This document shows, piece after piece, positions 1-5,801 of a stretch of 5,801 nt of DNA. Position 1 is the first letter of the stretch. Each line of letters opens with the position of its first letter. The DNA is taken from assembly GCA_031277195.1 (NCBI GenBank), contig JAITMU010000090.1:1-5801 (forward strand), written 5' to 3'. A program made the position numbers and the translations under genes. The notes under the pieces are model-generated. The model made no database searches. It had not been told where the DNA came from and worked only from the letters and a program-made list of their open reading frames with translations. The stretch is from Gallionellaceae bacterium. Lineage in GTDB: Bacteria; Pseudomonadota; Gammaproteobacteria; Burkholderiales; Gallionellaceae.

Positions 1-43
1 TTTAATAGAACCGACCGCACCGCGGGGGGCAAGCCTGCTGCCC

Positions 44-66
44 GGGCGGGGCAAGCCCCGCCCTAC
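44..66. repeat. GC-rich palindromic repeat, copy 1
   Basis: GGGCGGGGC (44-52) and GCCCCGCCC (55-63) form a perfect 9-bp inverted repeat around an AA loop, followed by TAC. The 21 bases at 46-66 recur exactly at 246-266. Short GC-rich palindromes of this kind, often next to CTAC, are commonly dispersed between genes of proteobacteria. That this one is dispersed genome-wide is an inference from one window. No T-tract follows, so it is not a standard intrinsic terminator. Confidence 0.75.
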
Positions 67-87
67 TGCTCTGTCATTCCTTTCTAT

Positions 88-213
88 CGTCATTCCAGCG
101 AACGCTGGAATCCAGTGGAAATAATAATCCGCGCAGCGGACAAAACCTTGTTGTTCGGCTGCGCCGGAATGTTTTGATAAAAGCGCTGGATTCCAGTTTG
201 CGCTGGAATGACG
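88..213. repeat. Inverted palindromic repeat doublet (REPIN/BIME-like)
   Basis: Two 28-bp units face each other at 88-115 and 186-213. After reverse-complementing one, they match at 25 of 28 positions, with perfect 13-bp outer ends (CGTCATTCCAGCG and CGCTGGAATGACG). The left unit is itself a palindrome: ATTCCAGCG (92-100), AA, CGCTGGAAT (103-111). The right unit has a 7-bp stem (190-196 with 203-209). The 70-bp core has further inverted pairs, GCGCAGC (131-137) with GCTGCGC (158-164) and CAAAAC (141-146) with GTTTTG (171-176), so the whole element could fold into one long branched hairpin. No ORF lies inside. The architecture resembles REPIN/BIME elements, which RAYT transposases (REP-associated tyrosine transposases) mobilise in trans, but no such gene is in the window. 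A MITE is the alternative. Confidence 0.8.
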
Positions 214-223
214 GGGTGGTTGC

Positions 224-266
224 GCGGGGCTTGCCTCCTGACCGCGCGGGGCAAGCCCCGCCCTAC
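224..266. repeat. GC-rich palindromic repeat, copy 2, with extended inverted repeat
   Basis: Positions 246-266 repeat 46-66 exactly. In this copy the palindrome is also paired with a second arm: GCGGGGCTTGCC (224-235) is the perfect reverse complement of GGCAAGCCCCGC (250-261), leaving a 14-base loop. Two mutually exclusive hairpins are therefore possible, a small one (246-252 with 255-261) and a larger one (224-235 with 250-261). The repeat ends only 2-3 bases before the trkA extended -10 element, so it occupies the -35 position of that promoter. Confidence 0.75.
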
Positions 267-268
267 CT

Positions 269-277
269 TGTTATACT
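269..277 (+). promoter_or_regulatory. Extended -10 promoter for trkA
   Basis: TGT followed by TATACT (272-277) is an extended -10 element, five of six matching TATAAT. The -35 position (around 249-254) falls inside the GC-rich repeat and shows no TTGACA-like hexamer, which fits an extended -10 promoter. Transcription would start near 283-285, giving a leader of about 45 bases. Prediction from sequence alone. Confidence 0.5.
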
Positions 278-313
278 GGCAGACACGCGGGACTTTTCAA
301 TATTACGAACCTC

Positions 314-320
314 AAAGAGG
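314..320 (+). promoter_or_regulatory. Shine-Dalgarno site of trkA
   Basis: AAAGAGG lies 8 bases before the TTG at 329. It supports that start, because the protein read from there opens with the glycine-rich nucleotide-binding motif exactly where TrkA proteins have it, and no ATG or GTG lies in frame just upstream. Confidence 0.7.
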
Positions 321-328
321 AACATCCC

Positions 329-1786
329 TTGAACATCATCATCCTTGGCGCGGGTCGCATCGGCGAGAGCGTGGCGGGTACGTTGGTGTCGGAAGCCAAC
401 GACATTACCGTCATCGACACCGATGTGGCGCGGTTGCGGGCGCTGGAAGAACGGCTGGAATTGCGCGGTGTGGTCGGCAACGGCATTGAGCCGTCGGTGC
501 TGGAAGAAGCGGGCGCGCGCGACGCGGATTTGCTGATTGCCTGCGCGGCGCTGGACGAAACCAATCTGGTTTGCTGTCGCGTGGCGCACCAGTTTTTCAA
601 CATTCCGACGCGCATTGCGCGCATCCGCTCCGACGCTTTCAAGGAGGCCGGTCCGCTGCATGAAAAGGACGGCTTCGCGGTGGATGGCGTGATCTGTCCT
701 GAGGAATCGCTGACGCGCTACATCAGCAAGCTGGTCGAATATCCCGAAGCCTTGCAGGTGCGTGAATTCGCCGGCGGGCTGGCCTGCCTGGTGGCGGTGC
801 GCGCGGTGGCGGGCGCGCCGCTGGTGCGTCACACCATCGCCGAGTTGCGTGAACTCGTGCCCAATGTCGATATGCGCATCGTTGCGATTTACCGCCGCTT
901 TGCCGAGGAGCCGGATCGGCTCATCGTCAGCAAGGGCGAGACGATGATCGAGCCGGGCGATGAAGTGTTTGTGTTGACGGCGCGCAAGGATGTGCAGACG
1001 GTGCTGTCGGCGTTGCACCGGCATGACCGTAAAACCCGACGCGTCGAGCGCATCATGATCATGGGCGGCGGGCGCGTGGGGCTGCGGCTCGCGCGGCAAC
1101 TGGTCGAGATTGGCAAGTATCAGATCAAGGTGCTGGAACACAATGCCGAACGCTGCACCTATCTTGCTTCCACGCTGCCGACGAGCGTGCTGGTGTTGAA
1201 CGGCGACGGCACGGACGAGGATTTGCTGAGCGACGAGGGCATCGAAAACATCGACCTGTTCCTCGCGCTGACCAGCGACGACGAGAGCAACATCATGGGC
1301 AGCCTGCTGGCAAAACGTCTGGGCGCGACGCGCGTGCTGGCGCTGATCAACCGGCGCAGCTACGCGGATTTGGTGCACGGCACGCAGATCGACATAGCGC
1401 TGTCGCCCGCGCAAACCCTGATCGGCGAATTGCTGGCTTATGTGCGGCGCGGCGATGTGCAGGCGGTGCATAGTCTGCGGCGCGGCGTGGCCGAGGCGAT
1501 GGAAATTGTGGCGCGCGGCGATGCCAAGACTTCGCGCGTGGTGGGGCGCAAGATCGCCGACATCGAATTGCCCGAAGGCGCGCAAGTCGGTTTGATCATA
1601 CGCGGGCTGCCGAATGCGGATGAAAGCGGGGACGATGCCAAAGAGCTGGCGACGCCGCCGCGCGTCATCATTCCGCGCGGCGATACGGTAATCAATGCGG
1701 ACGACCATGTGGTCGTTTTTGTGCCGCGCAAACGCCAGGTGCGCGAGGTGGAAAAATTGTTCCGCGTGAGCGCGACGTTCTTCTGA
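329..1786 (+). CDS. trkA: Trk system potassium uptake protein TrkA
   Basis: TrkA is the peripheral cytoplasmic subunit of the Trk K+ uptake system. It forms a nucleotide-binding ring under TrkH and controls its opening. The 485-residue protein has the full bacterial tandem layout. The first Rossmann-type RCK_N domain carries GAGRIG at 7-12 and an acidic residue at D30 that typically contacts the NAD ribose. RCK_C follows at about 140-220. The second RCK_N domain starts near 242, with GGGRVG at 246-251 and E270 in the equivalent acidic position. The last RCK_C spans about 389-485 and ends in an EKLFRVS-type tail like that of E. coli TrkA. The start is a TTG preceded by a good ribosome-binding site. 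Relative to my recollection of E. coli TrkA (458 residues), most of the extra length is an acidic, alanine-rich insert at about 427-446. trkH begins 4 bases after the stop, so the pair is probably coupled. Confidence 0.96.
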   Translation: MNIIILGAGRIGESVAGTLVSEANDITVIDTDVARLRALEERLELRGVVGNGIEPSVLEEAGARDADLLIACAALDETNLVCCRVAHQFFNIPTRIARIRSDAFKEAGPLHEKDGFAVDGVICPEESLTRYISKLVEYPEALQVREFAGGLACLVAVRAVAGAPLVRHTIAELRELVPNVDMRIVAIYRRFAEEPDRLIVSKGETMIEPGDEVFVLTARKDVQTVLSALHRHDRKTRRVERIMIMGGGRVGLRLARQLVEIGKYQIKVLEHNAERCTYLASTLPTSVLVLNGDGTDEDLLSDEGIENIDLFLALTSDDESNIMGSLLAKRLGATRVLALINRRSYADLVHGTQIDIALSPAQTLIGELLAYVRRGDVQAVHSLRRGVAEAMEIVARGDAKTSRVVGRKIADIELPEGAQVGLIIRGLPNADESGDDAKELATPPRVIIPRGDTVINADDHVVVFVPRKRQVREVEKLFRVSATFF

Positions 1787-1790
1787 ACTT

Positions 1791-3260
1791 ATGACCGACT
1801 TTCTTCCCGTCCTGCGCATACTCGGCGCGCTCATCACCTGCTACTCGCTCGCCATGTTCCTGCCCTGGGGGTTCTCGGTGTGGAACGGAGACGGTCTGCG
1901 CCATGTGTGGCTGGGTTCGCTGGCCATCGCTTTCACCGGCGGCATGACGCTGTGGTTTGGTCTGCATCGTTACAAGCGCGAACTGCAACCGCGCCACGGG
2001 ATTTTTCTGGTGGCTTGCACCTGGCTGTTGCTGCCGCTGATCGCCACGCTGCCGCTGATGTGGTCGCTCGACGCCATCGGGCGGCCTGCGAGTTTTACCC
2101 TGGCGTATTTTGAATCGGTGTCGGGGCTGACCACCACAGGCGGGACGGCGTTCTCCGGCCTCGATACCTTGCCGACGTCCATCAACGTGTGGCGCACCTT
2201 CCAGTCATGGCTGGGCGGCATGGGGATCCTGGTGCTGGCGGTGGCGATTCTGCCGCTGCTGGGCGTGGGCGGCACGCAGTTGTTCAAGGCCGAAGTGGCA
2301 GGCCCCATCCGCGAAAACAAACTCACGCCGCGCATCAAGGAAACCGCCAAAGGCATGTGGAGCCTTTACGCGCTGCTTTCGCTGCTGTGCTTTCTGGGTT
2401 ACTGGATCGGCGGCATGACCGCGTCCGATGCGATGATCCATATGTTCACCACCGTGAGTTTGGGCGGATTGTCGTCGCACGACGCGAGCTTCGCGTATTT
2501 CAATTCGGGCATGATCGAGACGGTGGCGGTGGCGGTGATGCTGGTGGCGAGTTGCAACTTCACGCTTTATTTCGTCGCCATGCGCAAGGGCTATTGGGGC
2601 GATTTCTGGCGCGATCCCGAAATGCGCGCCACGGTCTCGACCCTGCTCGGCAGCGGCATTTTCGTGGGACTGCTGCTGTGGGTCAGCGGCAATTACGACC
2701 TGGCTGAATCGCTGCGCCACGGCATTTTTCACACCATCTCGGTCGCCAGCACAACCGGCTACACCACGCTGGATTACATGCAGGGCTGGCCTGCCTTCGC
2801 GCCGATTTTCATGCTGCTGCTTTCCTGTGTTGCGACCAGCGCGGGTTCGACCGGATGCGGCATCAAGATGGTGCGCGTGCTGATTCTGATGAAACAGGCG
2901 CGGCGCGAAATGACGCGGCTGGTGCATCCGCACGCGGTGCAGCCGGTGAGATTGGGCAACCGCGTCGTTGAGAACCGCGAGATTTTTTCGATCCTGGCGT
3001 TCATGCTGGTTTATACCGGCACCGTGCTGGGGCTGAGCATGTTGATGATGTTGAGCGGGCTTGATCCCGCGTCCTCCTTCGGCGCGATACTCGCCACGGT
3101 GAACTGCGTCGGCCCCGGCTTCGGCGCGGTGGGGCCGTCCGGAAATTACAGCAATCTGTCGGATTTCCAGGTGTGGGTTTGCACGTTTGCGATGGTGCTG
3201 GGACGCCTGGAATTATTGAGTTTCATCGCGTTGCTAACGCCGTCGTTCTGGCGCAAATAA
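1791..3260 (+). CDS. trkH: Trk system potassium uptake protein TrkH
   Basis: TrkH is the inner-membrane K+-translocating subunit, a relative of K+ channels with four M1-P-M2 repeats, partnered by TrkA. The 489 residues are close to the usual length of about 480. All four pore-loop segments are recognisable: SGLTTTGG (111-118), TTVSLGGLSS (220-229), SVASTTGYTT (317-326) and ATVNCVGPGFG (435-445), each with the filter-type glycine expected of the family. The protein is strongly hydrophobic throughout, begins with an extra membrane segment at about residues 5-26, and ends with the GRLELL...TPSFWR signature of the TrkH C-terminus. The ATG follows the trkA stop by 4 bases, and I see no clear Shine-Dalgarno sequence, so translation is likely coupled to trkA. 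No frameshift or truncation is seen. KtrB is an alternative family, but the length, the C-terminal signature and the neighbouring tandem-domain TrkA favour TrkH. Confidence 0.96.
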   Translation: MTDFLPVLRILGALITCYSLAMFLPWGFSVWNGDGLRHVWLGSLAIAFTGGMTLWFGLHRYKRELQPRHGIFLVACTWLLLPLIATLPLMWSLDAIGRPASFTLAYFESVSGLTTTGGTAFSGLDTLPTSINVWRTFQSWLGGMGILVLAVAILPLLGVGGTQLFKAEVAGPIRENKLTPRIKETAKGMWSLYALLSLLCFLGYWIGGMTASDAMIHMFTTVSLGGLSSHDASFAYFNSGMIETVAVAVMLVASCNFTLYFVAMRKGYWGDFWRDPEMRATVSTLLGSGIFVGLLLWVSGNYDLAESLRHGIFHTISVASTTGYTTLDYMQGWPAFAPIFMLLLSCVATSAGSTGCGIKMVRVLILMKQARREMTRLVHPHAVQPVRLGNRVVENREIFSILAFMLVYTGTVLGLSMLMMLSGLDPASSFGAILATVNCVGPGFGAVGPSGNYSNLSDFQVWVCTFAMVLGRLELLSFIALLTPSFWRK

Positions 3261-3266
3261 ACGACC

Positions 3267-4481
3267 ATGCCCGCCTTTCGCTACGAAGCCCTCGACGCCG
3301 CCGGCAATCTGAGCCGCGGCATCATTGAAGCCGACGCGCTGCGTCAGGCGCGCACGCGCGTGCGCGAACTTGGCCTCACCGTGGTTTCCATTCAGGCGGT
3401 TTCGCAGGAGACGCTGGGCGGCGGTCAGGCGAGCCGCTGGCGGCGCGGCATTTCCTCCGCGCAACTCAGCATGTTGACGCGGCAACTGGCGACGCTGCTC
3501 GATGCCGGTTTGACATTGGAACAGGCGTTCAGCGCGCTGATCGAACAAAGCGAAAACGAATCGGTGCGGCAAGTGCTGGCGGGCGTGCGCGCGGAATTGC
3601 TGGCGGGGCATACGCTGGCGCAGGCGATGGCGCGTTACGAGCGCGTGTTTCCCGACATTTACCGCGCGCTGGTCAAGGCCGGTGAAAAATCCGGCGAGTT
3701 GAGCAAAGTCATGTTGCGGCTGGCAGACTACACCGAATCGCGCCGCGCCTTGCAGCAGAAAGTCGGCCTCGCGTTTGTGTATCCCGCCATCGTCACGACG
3801 GTGGCGTTGCTGGTGGTGAGCGGCTTGCTGATCTATGTCGTGCCGCAAGTGGTGGGCGCGTTTCAGCAGTCGCGCCAGACCTTGCCGTTGTTGACGCAAC
3901 TGCTGATCGGCTTGAGTTCGATGTTGCAAGTCTCATGGCCTTATCTGCTGGCGGGCGTGGCAGTGGCGGCGCTGGGCGCGCGCGCCTTGCTGCGCCGCGA
4001 GGAAATCCGTTTCCGGTTTCATGCCTGGTTGTTGCGCCTGCCGCTGTTCGGACGCCTGATTCGCGGCGTCAACACCGCGCGCATGGCCAGTACCCTGGCG
4101 ATTCTGACCGGCAGCAACGTGCCGCTGCTGGCCGCGCTGCAAGCGGCGGCGGGCGTGGTGAGCAACCTGCCGATGCGGCGCGCGCTGGAAGACGCGGCGG
4201 ACAAAGTGCGCGAAGGCGCAGCGTTGCACCGCGCGCTCGCCGCCTCCGGCCTGTTCCCGCCGGTGCTGATTCACCTGATCGCCAGCGGCGAATCCAGCGG
4301 CAGGCTGGACAACATGCTGGAACGCGCCGCCGAGCAGCAGGAGCAGGAAATCAACAGCTACACCGCCGTGCTGACCTCCCTGCTGGAACCGCTGCTGATT
4401 CTGGTGATGGGCGTGGTGGTGCTGGTGATCGTGCTGGCGATTCTGCTGCCGGTGATCGAGATGGGGCAGATGGTGCGGTGA
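3267..4481 (+). CDS. gspF: Type II secretion system inner-membrane protein GspF family
   Basis: GspF/PilC-family proteins are polytopic inner-membrane platform proteins that link the cytoplasmic ATPase to assembly of the pseudopilus or pilus. The 404-residue length is typical for GspF. The N-terminus (MPAFRYEALDAAG, then an EAD..RQAR stretch) matches the GspF rather than the PilC opening. Two T2SSF domains are visible, each with the conserved G-E-x-S-G-x-L core: AGEKSGEL (138-145) and ASGESSGRL (339-347). Hydrophobic segments lie at about 168-192, 222-242 and 376-398, the usual three-helix layout, and the C-terminus ends after LLPVIEM as in GspF. The start is 6 bases after the trkH stop with no strong ribosome-binding site, suggesting coupling to trkH. 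No gspE, secretin or pseudopilin gene is present in the window, so this is an isolated gspF, or the F component of a system encoded elsewhere. Its exact secretion or pilus partner is unresolved. Confidence 0.88.
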   Translation: MPAFRYEALDAAGNLSRGIIEADALRQARTRVRELGLTVVSIQAVSQETLGGGQASRWRRGISSAQLSMLTRQLATLLDAGLTLEQAFSALIEQSENESVRQVLAGVRAELLAGHTLAQAMARYERVFPDIYRALVKAGEKSGELSKVMLRLADYTESRRALQQKVGLAFVYPAIVTTVALLVVSGLLIYVVPQVVGAFQQSRQTLPLLTQLLIGLSSMLQVSWPYLLAGVAVAALGARALLRREEIRFRFHAWLLRLPLFGRLIRGVNTARMASTLAILTGSNVPLLAALQAAAGVVSNLPMRRALEDAADKVREGAALHRALAASGLFPPVLIHLIASGESSGRLDNMLERAAEQQEQEINSYTAVLTSLLEPLLILVMGVVVLVIVLAILLPVIEMGQMVR

Positions 4482-4494
4482 ATCCCGAAGTTCC

Positions 4495-4575
4495 GCAGGC
4501 TGGGATGAAGCGAAGCGTAATCCCGGCATTGGATGTCATGCCGCGGGAACAAGCTGGGATTTCATCCCAGCCTAC
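4495..4575. repeat. Second inverted palindromic repeat island, between gspF and tig
   Basis: An 8-base unit GCTGGGAT appears four times in alternating orientation: + at 4499-4506, - at 4520-4527 (one change, ATCCCGGC), + at 4553-4560 and - at 4564-4571. Neighbouring units form two hairpins. The first has a 13-base loop (GAAGCGAAGCGTA). The second is perfect, with a 3-base TTC loop. The outermost arms also pair with each other, 4495-4509 with 4561-4575, at 14 of 15 positions. A smaller pair, GGCAT (4525-4529) with ATGCC (4538-4542), sits inside. The sequence is unrelated to the repeat upstream of trkA. It may stabilise or end the gspF message, but no T-tract follows, so a standard intrinsic terminator is not supported. 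Confidence 0.75.
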
Positions 4576-4595
4576 AAATTTCCAGCCTACAAATT
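4567..4595. repeat. 15-base-period tandem duplication
   Basis: CCAGCCTACAAATT occurs at 4567-4580 and again at 4582-4595, with one base between the copies. The first copy overlaps the right arm of the preceding palindromic island, so the second looks like a slippage duplication of that repeat's edge. It ends about 29 bases before the tig -10 hexamer. Confidence 0.8.
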
Positions 4596-4620
4596 CCATG
4601 CAATCTTGCAGTTGCCAGCC

Positions 4621-4629
4621 TGTTATAAT
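4621..4629 (+). promoter_or_regulatory. Extended -10 promoter for tig
   Basis: TGT directly followed by TATAAT (4624-4629) is a perfect consensus extended -10 element. The -35 position at normal spacing (4601-4606, CAATCT) is poor, and the TTGCAG at 4606-4611 is too close at a 12-base spacer. Transcription would begin near 4635-4637, giving a leader of about 60 bases. This indicates that tig is transcribed separately from the trkAH-gspF unit. Confidence 0.65.
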
Positions 4630-4696
4630 CGCAGACGACCACGCCGACTGTGCAGTTTCGGCGGTTTTCCATTAATTCCACAAGAAAGAAAGCAGC

Positions 4697-5801
4697 ATGG
4701 CCAGTGTAGAGACTTTGGGGGCGCTGGAGCGTCGCCTTAATTCGTCGGTTTCCCAACAACAGATTCGCGGTGAAATCGACGCGCGAATCAAGCGCTTGGG
4801 GCGCAATGCCAAGATGCCGGGATTCCGTCCGGGCAAGGTGCCGATGCATATTTTGCAGCAGCAATATGGTCCGCAGGTGCGTCAGGAAGTGCTGGGCGAC
4901 GCTTTGCAGGATTCGTTTGCCGAGGCGGTGCGCGACAACAATCTGCGCGTGGCGGGGATGCCCAATTTTGAGTTGAAGAATGACGATCCGGCTGCCGATC
5001 AACTGGAATACAGCGCGACATTCGAGGTGGTTCCCGAAGTGGTGATGGGGGATGTCGCGGCGGAGACGGTGGATCGCGTTGGCTGTGATTTGAGCGAGGC
5101 CGACGTTGAAAACACGCTGATGACTGTGCGCAAACAACGCGCGGTGTTTGAGACGGCGGATCGCGCCGCGCAGGATGGCGACCGCGTGACCGTTGATTTC
5201 AGCGGCACGCTGGATGGCGTCGTGTTTGAAGGCGGCGAGGCCAAAAATGTGCCGGTGGTGCTGGGCGCGGGGCATATGCTGCCGGATTTCGAAGCGCCCA
5301 TCGCGGGCATGAAGGCGGGCGAAACCAAATCGTTCGACATGACTTTTCCGGCGGATTATCACGGCAAGAATGTGGCGGGCAAGCAGGTGACGTTTACGGT
5401 GACGCTGCACAAGGTTGAGGAGGCGCGCCTGCCGGAAATCGACGAAGCGTTTGCCCGTTCGCTGGGCGTTGCGGATGGCGACGTGGAAAAGCTGAAAGCC
5501 GATGTGCGCGAAAACCTGCGCCGCGAGGTTGAGCGCCGCTTGAAGCAGCGCAACAAGAACAATGTCATGGAGCTGCTGCTGAAGATCAGCCAGTTCGAGG
5601 TGCCTAAGGCGCTGGTGGGCTGGGAAACGCAGAATCTGATGCAGCAAACCCTGCGCGACATGGAATCGCGCGGCGTGAAAGTGCCGCAGGGCGCGACGCT
5701 GCCGCCGGAATTATTTGCGGATCGCGCGCAAAAACGCGCGCGTCTGGGCTTGATTTTTTCGGAATTGGCCAAACGTCATGGATTGGACGCAACGCCTGAG
5801 C
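4697..5801 (+). CDS. tig: Trigger factor (ribosome-associated chaperone), 3' end missing
   Basis: Trigger factor binds at the ribosomal exit tunnel and shields nascent chains. It also has peptidyl-prolyl isomerase activity. The ATG at 4697 opens a frame that stays open to the window edge, giving about 368 of the usual 430-odd residues. The N-terminal ribosome-binding domain carries the signature GFRPGKVP at 42-49 and an RQEVLGD stretch after it. The FKBP-type isomerase domain spans about 160-240 (DGDRVTVDFSGTLDG through VTFTVTLHKV). From about 245 comes the helical C-terminal chaperone domain (LPEIDEAFARSLGV onward), whose last part is cut off. The upstream sequence is purine-rich (AAGAAAGAAAG, 4682-4692), a weak ribosome-binding site. 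In many bacteria tig is followed by clpP, clpX and lon, which would lie beyond the right edge. No frameshift is seen. Confidence 0.96.
   Translation, partial: MASVETLGALERRLNSSVSQQQIRGEIDARIKRLGRNAKMPGFRPGKVPMHILQQQYGPQVRQEVLGDALQDSFAEAVRDNNLRVAGMPNFELKNDDPAADQLEYSATFEVVPEVVMGDVAAETVDRVGCDLSEADVENTLMTVRKQRAVFETADRAAQDGDRVTVDFSGTLDGVVFEGGEAKNVPVVLGAGHMLPDFEAPIAGMKAGETKSFDMTFPADYHGKNVAGKQVTFTVTLHKVEEARLPEIDEAFARSLGVADGDVEKLKADVRENLRREVERRLKQRNKNNVMELLLKISQFEVPKALVGWETQNLMQQTLRDMESRGVKVPQGATLPPELFADRAQKRARLGLIFSELAKRHGLDATPE

Larger units (their letters stand above)
1..328. other. Gene-free repeat-rich region upstream of trkA
   Basis: I see no convincing gene in this 328-base stretch. Any reading frames here run through palindromic repeats or are out of frame with trkA. 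It holds two copies of a GC-rich palindrome, an inverted doublet of a second palindromic unit, and a promoter plus ribosome-binding site at its right end. An 8-base motif GTCATTCC at 73-80 recurs at 89-96 and may be a truncated remnant of the doublet's outer end. Whatever gene lies to the left is outside the window, and no upstream coding end can be assigned. Confidence 0.75.

Noticed and set aside
46..266. Spaced repeats considered as a possible CRISPR array
   Set aside because: There are only two copies, 200 bp apart, each self-palindromic and GC-rich, with another repeat family between them. There is no regular spacer pattern and no cas gene.
208..489. A 93-codon + frame starting in the repeats and running into trkA
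   Set aside because: It begins inside a palindromic repeat, overlaps trkA out of frame and has no domain resemblance.
263..1837. A 524-codon open frame on the minus strand, opposite trkA
   Set aside because: It is the mirror of a GC-rich coding strand. Its product is rich in His, Arg and Gln with no recognisable domain, while trkA in the same place has firm family motifs, a start and a ribosome-binding site.
2205..2933. A 242-codon minus-strand frame inside trkH, and similar frames inside gspF (3234-3929, 3933-4529)
   Set aside because: Antisense shadows of membrane-protein genes: biased composition, no motifs and no plausible ribosome-binding sites.
4553..4580. Perfect 8-bp hairpin considered as a rho-independent terminator for the trkA-trkH-gspF unit
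   Set aside because: The hairpin is followed by CTACAAATT rather than a run of T on the + strand, and no T-tract lies on the other side either. A repeat-unit hairpin explains it better.
4562..5647. A 361-codon open frame on the minus strand, opposite tig
   Set aside because: It has the same shadow-type composition, and its end lies in the repeat island. tig on the + strand carries the trigger-factor signature and the promoter.

Overview
The window is a GC-rich bacterial chromosome segment with four protein-coding genes, all on the + strand: trkA, trkH, a gspF-type gene and the 5' part of tig. Their products are a potassium-uptake pair, a type II secretion inner-membrane platform protein and trigger factor. 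The protein families and their closeness to proteobacterial TrkA, TrkH, GspF and Tig point to a proteobacterium. The mosaic of short palindromic intergenic repeats would fit a betaproteobacterium of the Nitrosomonadales type. That placement is inference only, because no rRNA or other lineage marker is present.

Layout: positions 1-328 contain no gene. They are a patchwork of two palindromic repeat families: a GC-rich palindrome present twice exactly 200 bp apart, and between the copies an inverted doublet of a 28-bp palindromic unit (REPIN/BIME-like). The region ends in an extended -10 promoter and a Shine-Dalgarno site for trkA. trkA (329-1786, TTG start), trkH (1791-3260) and gspF (3267-4481) are separated by 4 and 6 bases and are very probably one transcription unit. 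Positions 4482-4696 hold no gene. They contain a second, unrelated inverted palindromic repeat doublet, a 15-base tandem duplication and a near-consensus extended -10 promoter for tig. tig (from 4697) runs off the right edge after about 368 codons.

Function: TrkH is the membrane channel-like K+ translocating subunit. TrkA is the cytoplasmic ring of RCK domains that binds nucleotides and gates it, so these two genes make one system. The GspF-family protein normally works with a GspE ATPase, pseudopilins and a secretin, none of which is encoded here, so its presence behind trkAH is the main oddity of gene order. Trigger factor is a housekeeping ribosome-associated chaperone with its own promoter. 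I found no evidence for a wholly new system. The most interesting signals are the two different REPIN-like repeat islands, the similar promoter cores for trkA and tig, the orphan gspF, and an insert in the last TrkA domain.
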